Below, piece by piece: positions 1 through 5,659 of a DNA stretch of 11,339 nt. The stretch comes from an uncultured Phycisphaera sp. GTDB lineage: Bacteria > Planctomycetota > Phycisphaerae > Phycisphaerales > SM1A02. The stretch lies in contig CALDQF010000491.1 of the NCBI GenBank assembly GCA_937911845.1, positions 1-11,339 on the forward strand. The letters run 5' to 3'. The notes under the pieces are model-generated. The model did not search any database and was not told the origin of the DNA. It saw nothing but the letters and a program-made list of their open reading frames with translations. The position numbers and the translations under genes were made by a program. The first letter of the stretch is position 1. Each line of letters opens with the position of its first letter.

Positions 1-1
1 T

Positions 2-112
2 GCTTCGCCCGTGGACATGAAGCCTTGGTCTGCGGCCAAACCCATTGCCGCGGTGATCGCTTTATCTGCATTCGGCCTCTATGTTGGACTTGCGCTTCTT
101 TCGGCACAGTAA
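2..112 (+). CDS. 3' end of a membrane protein gene (partial)
   Basis: The frame is open from the window edge to a TAA at 110-112. Its last 31 residues start at a methionine (17-19). They contain a Lys-Pro-Trp stretch, then a hydrophobic, Gly/Ala/Leu-rich segment of about 20 residues that is long enough for one membrane helix, and end Leu-Ser-Ala-Gln. This frame is chosen over the overlapping Cys/Arg-rich frame because its composition is that of a real transmembrane tail. It is either the C-terminal anchor of a longer protein that begins outside the window or a very small single-helix protein. No family can be named from so little sequence. It converges on the minus-strand block that follows. 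Confidence 0.5.
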   Translation, partial: ASPVDMKPWSAAKPIAAVIALSAFGLYVGLALLSAQ

Positions 113-205
113 GTTGCCAGCATTGGGTCGATCCGAGCCGTAAATGTGACCTGCGGCCGCGAAGCCTATTGAGCCAGATTTTGATTGAATTTTCTGGGTT
201 TAGAT

Positions 206-231
206 AAAAACCCCCTGTGCAACAGGGGGTT
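206..231 (-). terminator. Rho-independent terminator of the minus-strand block
   Basis: Read on the minus strand, a 10-bp perfect stem (AACCCCCTGT with ACAGGGGGTT) closes a 3-nt TGC loop, and its 3' arm runs directly into five T residues (210 down to 206). The + strand copy has no T-run after the stem, so it should act mainly on minus-strand transcripts. It lies about 8 nt beyond the tRNA-Gly remnant and about 65 nt beyond the outer-membrane protein stop codon, and plausibly ends the whole DAHP synthase-ketosynthase-barrel transcript. Confidence 0.87.
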
Positions 232-238
232 CGAGGGA

Positions 239-290
239 AGCGGCTGAAGGGATTCGAACCCTCGACATTCACGTTGGGAACGTGACGCTG
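239..290 (-). pseudogene. 3' portion of tRNA-Gly(CCC); 5' half missing
   Basis: On the minus strand there is a perfect anticodon arm (stem TCACG/CGTGA, loop TTCCCAA, anticodon CCC at 278-276). It is followed by a 5-nt variable loop, a T arm (GAGGG, TTCGAAT, CCCTT), the 3' acceptor strand CAGCCGC (246-240) and U73, the usual glycine discriminator base. The matching 5' acceptor strand GCGGCTG and the D arm are absent: the sequence where they should lie is the end of the beta-barrel gene (stop at 296-298). The best alternative start there pairs only about three acceptor bases and lacks the GG of the D loop. No CCA is encoded. It is a tRNA remnant or an attachment-site-like duplication of a tRNA 3' end, not a working tRNA gene as seen here. 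Confidence 0.75.
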
Positions 291-295
291 AAGTT

Positions 296-997
296 TCAGA
301 ACTCGTAACGCAGGCCTACAGAAAGACTCGGGCTTTTGACATCCATCGTGAACGGTTGGGTCAACTCATTTTCCAACCGAGGTTCGTCGGCTTGGAACCA
401 ACCAAGTTGGGTGACAAAGCCCAAGTCGTCGGTGATGGCCTTTTCAAAACCAACAAAGCCCTGAAAAGCGATGGTGTCTTCGGAGAACTGCCCGACATCG
501 AAGTCGGTGTCGCCGCCCAAGCTTCGAAGATCAAAATCAATGCTGGAATACCCCAAGCCAACACCGCCAAAGATGGTGATATCTAGGCCAACCTTTTGTC
601 TTACCGCTGCATTCAGGAAAATGGTTTCGATGCTTCGGGTGGCATCGGCCGTGATCGCACCGAGCTCCGGAAGGTTTCCTGAAACCAGTTCGTGTTCGGT
701 ACTTCGGTACTCAAGCTCAAAACCGAAGGCAAACCCTTTGGGCTGCCAGCCAATGGCCGCGCTGAACCCAAACGAATCGTCAAAGCCCAGCTCCAATTCA
801 TCACCGTTGGTCAAGATGCGCAGATCGTTTTCGTAGGGTTCTGACCAAATGCCCATGGTCCGCACCGACCACGTGTCTTCCGTGGTTCGGTCGGCGCCGA
901 AGGCCGACGCACTCAAGATCAGGAGGCTTCCGAAGGCCATGCCCGAACCACAATGGCGGAATTCTGGCCGCCGAAACCGAAAGAGTTGGAAAGACAT
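296..997 (-). CDS. Outer-membrane beta-barrel protein (OmpA/OmpW-like small barrel)
   Basis: The protein has 233 residues. A basic N-terminus and a hydrophobic segment ending Ser-Ala-Phe-Gly-Ala (about residues 20-35) look like a cleavable signal peptide. The mature part alternates polar and hydrophobic residues in repeated strands, with Gly-rich turns such as GFVGFE and GGVGLGYSSI, and ends in Tyr-Glu-Phe. A terminal aromatic residue is the typical recognition signal for outer-membrane barrel assembly. The size fits an eight-stranded barrel. The start at 997 is chosen because GGAGG (1009-1005) lies 7 nt upstream; the internal Met at 940 has no such site. This start lies 79 nt inside the upstream ketosynthase gene, so the genes are probably co-translated. 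No ligand or enzymatic role can be assigned. Family assignment rests on overall pattern, not on a diagnostic motif. Confidence 0.8.
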   Translation of the reverse strand: MSFQLFRFRRPEFRHCGSGMAFGSLLILSASAFGADRTTEDTWSVRTMGIWSEPYENDLRILTNGDELELGFDDSFGFSAAIGWQPKGFAFGFELEYRSTEHELVSGNLPELGAITADATRSIETIFLNAAVRQKVGLDITIFGGVGLGYSSIDFDLRSLGGDTDFDVGQFSEDTIAFQGFVGFEKAITDDLGFVTQLGWFQADEPRLENELTQPFTMDVKSPSLSVGLRYEF

Positions 998-2229
998 GCG
1001 CGAACCTCCGCTGGTCTGGCATTGAGGGGGACGTAATCAAGATCAAGCGCGGGGTCTTGATCGGTCAGGTTGGCGGTGGGCGGCAACATGCCATTTCTTA
1101 GCGCTTGCACGCACACCACAAGTTCGGCCGCGCCGGCAGCGCAGATGAGATGGCCCAACATGCTTTTGACACTGCTCACCGGAACTTCTGGGGCGTGGTC
1201 ACCAAACACACTTTTGATGGCCATGGTTTCGACGCGGTCGTTCTCACTGGTGCCGGTGCCGTGGGCTGAGATGTAATCGATGCCCGGCCCAGTTGAGGCT
1301 TGGGGATCAATGTTGGCTTCCTGCAACGCGGCCCGCATGGCCGCCGCGGCCAAAGCGCCTTCTGGGTGCATGTCGGTGATGCGGTACGCATCGGCGGTGG
1401 AGCCATAGCCCGCAATTTCCGCTAGCGGAGTGGCCCCGCGTGCCGCCGCATGTTCAGCCGATTCCAAAATGACGATCGCTGATCCTTCGCCCATCACAAA
1501 ACCGCCCCGCGTGCGGCTGAACGGACGACTGGCGGCGGTTGGATCTTCGTTGGCGGTGGAGAGCGCGGTCAATCGGTTGAATCCAGTGACGCCAAGTTCA
1601 TGCAGCATGGTGTGGGTGCCACCGGTCAGCATGAGGTCCGCTTCGCCGCGCCGAATCAAGTGGGTCGCTTCGCCGATGGACTGTGTTCCCGCCGCGCAAG
1701 CCGTCAGGCAGTTGGAGGTTGGTCCCCGCAAGTCGTACTCCAACGCCAAGTGGCGGGCGGGGGCGAATGGCTCTTGCTCGGCTTCGAACTCGCGAGAGTA
1801 CGCCTGCTGGGCGGTCTTGCCCCAGGTGGGCCAGTTGTAAGCTTCGTCACGAACGCCGGACATGTGGGACTGGCAGGTGGCCACAAAGTCGAGGGGGCCT
1901 TCTCCCGCGCCGAGGTAGATGCCGCTGCGATTCGGGTTTGGAGGTGACTGGTCGAGTCCAGCCATGCGCCATGCTTCGGCGGCGGCGTGCAACGCGTAGG
2001 TGGTGTGTCGACCTGGGTGGCCGTGTTGCTCGGTGTCACGAACCGATTGCTTCCAATCGAAGCTGTCCGCAACTTGGCCGGCAATTCGGGTGGGGAAGGT
2101 TGAGGCATCAAATCGCGTGGTGGGTTTGATGCCCGATTGTCCGGAAATCAGAGCCGACCACACCGTGTCGAGATCTTGTCCCAAAGGGGTGATCCAACCC
2201 ATGCCTGTGACCACAACTGGGCGTGTCAT
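919..2229 (-). CDS. Beta-ketoacyl-ACP synthase (FabF/KS-alpha type), catalytically intact
   Basis: This 436-residue condensing enzyme of the thiolase fold would join an acyl starter to malonyl-ACP by decarboxylative Claisen condensation. The complete catalytic set is visible: Cys178 in TACAAG, His323 in HGTGT, Lys355 and His360 in the KS-x-x-GH motif, and the C-terminal SFGFGGQN glycine loop. The N-terminus begins with the usual VVVTGMG strand. The start at 2229 is chosen because that strand begins there, GGAGG lies 7 nt upstream, and it makes an ATGA overlap with the preceding gene; a longer in-frame upstream extension has no ketosynthase character. It is slightly longer than typical FabF (about 410 residues), with extra residues around 115-160. 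The partner is the inactive ketosynthase just upstream. No ACP, ketoreductase or acyltransferase lies in the window, so the product is unknown. Confidence 0.93.
   Translation of the reverse strand: MTRPVVVTGMGWITPLGQDLDTVWSALISGQSGIKPTTRFDASTFPTRIAGQVADSFDWKQSVRDTEQHGHPGRHTTYALHAAAEAWRMAGLDQSPPNPNRSGIYLGAGEGPLDFVATCQSHMSGVRDEAYNWPTWGKTAQQAYSREFEAEQEPFAPARHLALEYDLRGPTSNCLTACAAGTQSIGEATHLIRRGEADLMLTGGTHTMLHELGVTGFNRLTALSTANEDPTAASRPFSRTRGGFVMGEGSAIVILESAEHAAARGATPLAEIAGYGSTADAYRITDMHPEGALAAAAMRAALQEANIDPQASTGPGIDYISAHGTGTSENDRVETMAIKSVFGDHAPEVPVSSVKSMLGHLICAAGAAELVVCVQALRNGMLPPTANLTDQDPALDLDYVPLNARPAEVRACLSNSFGFGGQNSAIVVRAWPSEAS
1005..1009 (-). promoter_or_regulatory. Shine-Dalgarno GGAGG inside the ketosynthase gene
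   Basis: GGAGG on the minus strand lies 7 nt before the ATG at 997-995. It decides the barrel-protein start and lies within the conserved 3' end of the ketosynthase gene. The same motif and spacing precede the ketosynthase start itself (2241-2237). Confidence 0.7.
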
Positions 2230-3437
2230 GCGCTTGCCTCCAGAACCAACGCGGCGTGCTGTCCGCCTTGACCCGTGACAAACGCCAAGACGCGTTGGGC
2301 TTGACTTTGTTTGATACGCAATACGGCAGAGCTGGCCACCAACGCGCCCAAGCCAGCGCCGCAGTTGCCGAAGATTTTGGCGGGGGTGGTGATGCGAGGG
2401 TCTTGCGTTGACCAACCAAGGATCAAAGCGATGGCGTGCTGTTCGGCTTGGTCGGAGTTCACGCCGGAAGCACTGGTGATCACTTCATCGATGTCTTGGG
2501 CCGAAACCCCCGCATCTTTCATCGCCCGTTCCATGACGGAGATGAACGAGGGGTCGTCTTTGGGCACGCCACCATCGCGGGTGCAGTGGGGCGATTGTCC
2601 TCCGGCGATACCGGTGACCCGGGCCAAGATGGTTGCTTTTCGGGCCGTGGCGTGTTCAAGAGATTCCACAATCAGCACCGCGCCGCCTTCGCCGGGGACA
2701 GCCCCCGTGCTTGAGAACGGCACGCCTTCTCCCAGGCGCTCCGACAAATGCTGTCTTAGCCGCTGCACCGGATGGATGCGATCTTCGGTACCGCCCGCAA
2801 GACAAGCATCCGCATCCCCGCGCTCGACAACTCGAGCGGCTTCGGTGATGGCGAGCATGCTTCCGGTTTCCCCGCAGGTCATGGTGTTGGATGGCCCCTG
2901 CGCCCCATGCACGATGGTGACGTGGCATGCGGGCATGTTGGGCAGATACTTCAGCATCCAAAGGGGGGTGAGGCGTTCCATGCCTTCGCTGCCCCAGCGT
3001 TGCACATCCACCACGCCCTCTGGCGCGGCAACGGTCATGGCGCCGCCCAACTCTTCGACATCCGCGGCAATCAGTCCAGCCCCAAGTTGGCACCCCAAAC
3101 GCAGGGGATCGGGGATTGGCGTTTCGTCGGGATGGGTGGTGGTGGTGCGGAGGTCCGCATGTCGGATGGCCGAGTCGGTGGCGGCCAGGGCCGACTCAAT
3201 GTCAGGACACATCACCTTGATGGCTTTGCGGTGGCTTTTGGGGACCAAGTCTCGAATTTTGAAACTGTCCGCCGGGATCTCACAGGACAACTCGGTAGCA
3301 AGACCCAGCCCTACGTTTTTGGTGGCGGGTTGCGCCAAAGGCTTGTCGGCTTGGAGTGCTGACGAAAGCGCGTCTGCCCCGAGCCCGAAGGCTCCGACAG
3401 GTCCGATCCCAGTGATAACCACGTTGTGAAGCGGCAT
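2226..3437 (-). CDS. Ketosynthase homologue lacking catalytic residues (KS-beta/chain-length-factor-like)
   Basis: This 403-residue protein has clear ketosynthase architecture: an N-terminal VVITGIGPVG strand, GPSNT before the active-site loop, a PGEGGAVLIVES segment and a C-terminal VTGQGGQHAALVL glycine loop. Against its neighbour, the nucleophile Cys178 aligns with Glu190 (TCGET for TACAA), the HGTGT histidine is lost (SASGVN), and the KS-x-x-GH histidine becomes Asn358 (KIFGNCG). All three catalytic residues are therefore gone, while the fold signatures and the pairing lysine remain. In type II polyketide and related systems an inactive KS-beta pairs with the active KS and shapes chain length, with Gln commonly replacing Cys. 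That role is inferred here from the adjacent active gene and the 4-nt ATGA overlap. It begins 26 nt after the DAHP synthase stop, so it is probably in the same transcript. The ribosome binding site is weak. Confidence 0.88.
   Translation of the reverse strand: MPLHNVVITGIGPVGAFGLGADALSSALQADKPLAQPATKNVGLGLATELSCEIPADSFKIRDLVPKSHRKAIKVMCPDIESALAATDSAIRHADLRTTTTHPDETPIPDPLRLGCQLGAGLIAADVEELGGAMTVAAPEGVVDVQRWGSEGMERLTPLWMLKYLPNMPACHVTIVHGAQGPSNTMTCGETGSMLAITEAARVVERGDADACLAGGTEDRIHPVQRLRQHLSERLGEGVPFSSTGAVPGEGGAVLIVESLEHATARKATILARVTGIAGGQSPHCTRDGGVPKDDPSFISVMERAMKDAGVSAQDIDEVITSASGVNSDQAEQHAIALILGWSTQDPRITTPAKIFGNCGAGLGALVASSAVLRIKQSQAQRVLAFVTGQGGQHAALVLEASA
2237..2241 (-). promoter_or_regulatory. 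Shine-Dalgarno GGAGG for the active ketosynthase
   Basis: GGAGG on the minus strand lies 7 nt before the ATG at 2229-2227, within the last codons of the upstream ketosynthase homologue. It supports the ATGA-overlap start and translational coupling of the pair. Confidence 0.7.
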
Positions 3438-3463
3438 GAACTCAAGATTCTACCTGCTGCGGG

Positions 3464-4792
3464 TTATTTCTTGCTGATTCGATTCGCCACCAAAAGCGCA
3501 ATTTCAAGGGCTTGTTCGCGGTTCAGTCGAGGATCAACTTGTGACCGGTAGGCCCGTTCGAGGTCATCCTCAGAAAGGTTTCGGGCGCCCCCGGTGCACT
3601 CGGTGACGTCTTCGCCGGTCAATTCGAAATGCACACCACCGAAGTGGGTGCCCATGCGTTCATGCACGCCGATCGAGCGTTCGACTTCGCCAAGAATGTT
3701 ATCGAAGTGGCGGGTTTTTCTTCCGGATGAGGTGGTGACCGTATTGCCGTGCATGGGATCGCATACCCAGACCACTTGCCGGCCATCGGCTTGCACGCAT
3801 TCAATCAACCGTTCCAAACCTTCGTTGACGGATTGCACACCAAAGCGGTGCACCAATACCAATCGCCCTGGTTCGTCGTTGGGATGCAAGATGTCCATGA
3901 TCCGGCGTAGTCGATCTGGCTCGGTGTCATCACCAATTTTGACCGCCACCGGATTTCGAATGGTGGCGAAGTAACGAACGTGCGCACCATCGGGGTCGTT
4001 GGTGCGTTTGCCGATCCAAGGCAAGTGGGTGGAAAGATTCCAAAGCCCATCGCGGCGGGGCACATCGCGGGTGAGCGCTGCTTCGGCTTCGAGGTGCAAA
4101 CCCTCGTGGCTGGTGAAGAAATCAACACGATCGGTCTGTCCCAAGTGGCGGCCGGCAATGGTTTCCATGAAGGAAATGGAGTCTTGGATTTCTTCCACGA
4201 TCTGTAGGTACCGGTCGGCGTTGGGGGAATCCGCCACGAATCCTAAGTTCCAGTATTCCGGGTGGTGCAAGTCTGCGAATCCGCCGTCGATCAATGAACG
4301 GATAAAATTCAACGTGAGCGCGGCACGCTCGTGTCCCTTTACCAAGCGCCAAGGGTTGGGGGTGCGGTCTTCGGGGGTAAAGGCCGGGCCATTCACATTG
4401 TCACCGCGGTAACAGGGCAGTTCGACGCCGTCTTTGGTTTCGGTGTCTTTGGATCTGGGTTTGGCATATTGACCCGCGAAGCGGCCCACTCGGACCACCG
4501 GTCGCCGGGTGCCGTGCACCATGACCAGAGACATTTGCAGCAGCACCTTGAGCTTGCCGGCAATGGCGTCAGAACAGCATTCGTCGAACGACTCCGCACA
4601 ATCTCCACCTTGCAAGAGGAGCCGCTTGCCGCTCGCGGCTTCCGCCAACTGGGATTTGAGGGCTTCGATTTCCCAACTGGTCACCAGAGGCGGCAAAGCA
4701 CGAAGTCGAGCCACTGCCGCTTGGAGCTCCTCCTGATTTGGGTAGGTCGGCTGTTGAAGGGCCGGGAAGTCTCGCCAGTCTGACTGCGTCAT
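3464..4792 (-). CDS. Class II (plant/AroG-II type) 3-deoxy-D-arabino-heptulosonate 7-phosphate synthase
   Basis: This enzyme condenses phosphoenolpyruvate with erythrose 4-phosphate to DAHP, the first step of the shikimate pathway, in the cytoplasm. The 442-residue length fits the class II family (about 450-460). Hallmarks are visible in order: Cys65 in QGGDCAESF (metal ligand), VGRFAGQYAKPRS (residues 102-114, phosphoenolpyruvate/phosphate binding), His348 in CDPMHGNT, Glu390 in GVHFELTGE followed by VTEC, and Asp420 in SQVDPRLN; these correspond to the family's remaining metal ligands. The start at 4792 is chosen for AGAGGA 6 nt upstream; an in-frame Met 15 codons earlier lacks one. It follows the tRNA on the same strand and leads into the ketosynthase pair. 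Class II enzymes serve either primary aromatic synthesis or secondary-metabolite clusters, and the sequence alone does not say which. No leader peptide or attenuator is evident. Confidence 0.96.
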   Translation of the reverse strand: MTQSDWRDFPALQQPTYPNQEELQAAVARLRALPPLVTSWEIEALKSQLAEAASGKRLLLQGGDCAESFDECCSDAIAGKLKVLLQMSLVMVHGTRRPVVRVGRFAGQYAKPRSKDTETKDGVELPCYRGDNVNGPAFTPEDRTPNPWRLVKGHERAALTLNFIRSLIDGGFADLHHPEYWNLGFVADSPNADRYLQIVEEIQDSISFMETIAGRHLGQTDRVDFFTSHEGLHLEAEAALTRDVPRRDGLWNLSTHLPWIGKRTNDPDGAHVRYFATIRNPVAVKIGDDTEPDRLRRIMDILHPNDEPGRLVLVHRFGVQSVNEGLERLIECVQADGRQVVWVCDPMHGNTVTTSSGRKTRHFDNILGEVERSIGVHERMGTHFGGVHFELTGEDVTECTGGARNLSEDDLERAYRSQVDPRLNREQALEIALLVANRISKK

Positions 4793-4798
4793 CGTGAT

Positions 4799-4804
4799 TC
4801 CTCT
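4799..4804 (-). promoter_or_regulatory. Shine-Dalgarno AGAGGA for DAHP synthase
   Basis: AGAGGA on the minus strand is spaced 6 nt from the ATG at 4792-4790. It selects this start over the in-frame Met at 4837. Confidence 0.65.
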
Positions 4805-4874
4805 ATCGGCTTCTGGGCATTGCGACCCAAGTGGCACTTTGGTTTGCGCTCAAGATCTTCCCGGTGTTCCCAAG

Positions 4875-4948
4875 TGGCCCCGCCCGGATTCGAACCGGGA
4901 CTGGCACGGACCTAAACCGTGTGCCTCTACCAATTGGGCTACGGGACC
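4875..4948 (-). tRNA. tRNA, anticodon UAG (predicted Leu), short variable loop
   Basis: A complete 74-nt cloverleaf reads on the minus strand. The acceptor stem GGTCCCG/CGGGGCC has seven pairs including one G-U, the D loop is AATTGGTA, the anticodon stem CACGG/CCGTG is perfect, and the loop TTTAGGT gives anticodon UAG with G37. A 5-nt variable loop CCAGT follows, then T arm CCCGG-TTCGAAT-CCGGG and discriminator A73. CCA is not encoded. UAG reads CUA-family leucine codons, and A73, G37 and the AATTGGTAGA D-loop sequence all fit leucine. The oddity is the class I variable loop, because bacterial leucine tRNAs normally carry a long class II arm. It lies 82 nt upstream of DAHP synthase on the same strand. 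Confidence 0.93.
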
Positions 4949-4956
4949 AACAATCG

Positions 4957-4969
4957 GGCTGTAGCAGCC
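4957..4969. repeat. Short hairpin upstream of the tRNA
   Basis: GGCTG-TAG-CAGCC is a perfect 5-bp inverted repeat with a 3-nt loop, 9 nt upstream of the tRNA 5' end. It lies in the expected tRNA leader and may simply be leader structure. There is no T-run. Confidence 0.3.
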
Positions 4970-4977
4970 AGTCTTGG

Positions 4978-5010
4978 CATGTAAACTTATATACGAAATG
5001 AGTTTACATG
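4978..5010. promoter_or_regulatory. 10-bp inverted repeat around a TATATA element (operator/promoter candidate)
   Basis: CATGTAAACT (4978-4987) and AGTTTACATG (5001-5010) are perfect reverse complements separated by 13 nt. The AT-rich spacer holds TATATA (4988-4993), which read on the minus strand could be a -10 element about 40 nt before the tRNA; a -35 element is not convincing. The repeat sits in the divergent spacer between the tRNA and the DoxX-like gene, where a regulator could control both directions. It could also fold as an RNA hairpin, but no T-run follows on either strand. Confidence 0.5.
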
Positions 5011-5101
5011 ACGAAAGGGTGCTGGATGAACCCGAATTTTTAACCATCATACGGTCGCATTTTGGAGTCGGTGTTGCTGCGCGGCCCGATAGTCCAGAAG
5101 T

Positions 5102-5557
5102 ATGAAACGGCGAAACACATGGCGCCCTTGGCTCGATCCGGTGGGTTTGGTGGCGCGATTGCTTCTGGCAGTGATCGCCTTGTCCACGGCCGTCGAGGTC
5201 TTGGAGGCCACCACCTCGTTGCGTGAAGAACGTTTGTCGTTCCTCGGCATCAACGCCGTGGGCGAGCTCGACTTGATCTTGGGTCTATTCATGCTGGTGG
5301 CTGGCACCTTGGTCTTGGCTGGGCTTTGGACTCGAGCTGCGGTGCTTGGGGTGTTGTTGACGTGGTGGCCGAGCTTTCTTGTGCCAGAAGACGGATCCGA
5401 TTGGATCGCGACTTTGGCGGTTGGAGGGTTGGCGATCCATTTGCTGCAGCGGGGTGCCGATCGATTCAGTATTGATTGGGCCTTGGAGACCCCCCAAGAC
5501 CAGCCTTCGATTTTGCGTCAGCCATGCACGGTCGATGCACAGGATGATTTGGTGTAA
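5102..5557 (+). CDS. DoxX-like four-helix membrane protein
   Basis: This 151-residue protein has a basic start followed by four hydrophobic segments at about residues 14-33, 55-76, 80-94 and 102-116, and a polar C-terminal tail. The GLWTRAAVLG sequence after the second helix (about 74-83) and the ARLLLAVI beginning of the first helix are typical of the DoxX/SURF4-like superfamily of small inner-membrane proteins. Members are linked to redox and respiratory functions, but the biochemical role is generally unclear, so none is asserted here. The ATG at 5102 has only a weak upstream purine stretch. It is the first + strand gene after the divergent spacer, and 102 nt separate it from the VWA gene, so it may or may not belong to that operon. 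Confidence 0.72.
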   Translation: MKRRNTWRPWLDPVGLVARLLLAVIALSTAVEVLEATTSLREERLSFLGINAVGELDLILGLFMLVAGTLVLAGLWTRAAVLGVLLTWWPSFLVPEDGSDWIATLAVGGLAIHLLQRGADRFSIDWALETPQDQPSILRQPCTVDAQDDLV

Positions 5558-5659
5558 TTCAGAGTTAATGGGTTCCGCATCTCCCCGAAGTGCCAGGTTC
5601 TGAAGAACTTCTTCGTCAACAAAAGCGTGGTGCCAGTCAGGCGGTAGGCTTTGGACTCG

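Noticed and set aside
239-312. Reading 239-312 minus strand as a complete tRNA-Gly
   Set aside because: The candidate 5' strand pairs only about three bases of the acceptor stem, has no GG-containing D loop, and coincides with the end of the barrel-protein gene.
1430-2129. Overlapping + strand frames antisense to the active ketosynthase
   Set aside because: They are shadows of a gene with all its catalytic motifs, and none has a ribosome binding site or family resemblance.
2311-3429. Long + strand open frame (over 370 codons) antisense to the inactive ketosynthase
   Set aside because: The opposite strand encodes a recognisable ketosynthase fold throughout. The antisense translation is rich in Ser, Pro, Arg and Cys and has no domain, as expected of a shadow frame in GC-rich DNA.
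4819-4838. Hairpin CCAAAGT/ACTTGG upstream of DAHP synthase as an attenuator
   Set aside because: The stem is short with a bulge, has no T-run, and no leader peptide rich in aromatic codons is present.
4826-4879. CCCAAGTGGC occurring twice near the 3' end of the tRNA
   Set aside because: Ten matching bases 44 nt apart with no further extension on either side; too short to call an attachment-site duplication.
5602-5614. GAAGAA-C-TTCTTC palindrome between the DoxX-like and VWA genes
   Set aside because: Only six pairs of simple composition and no flanking promoter elements; easily due to chance.
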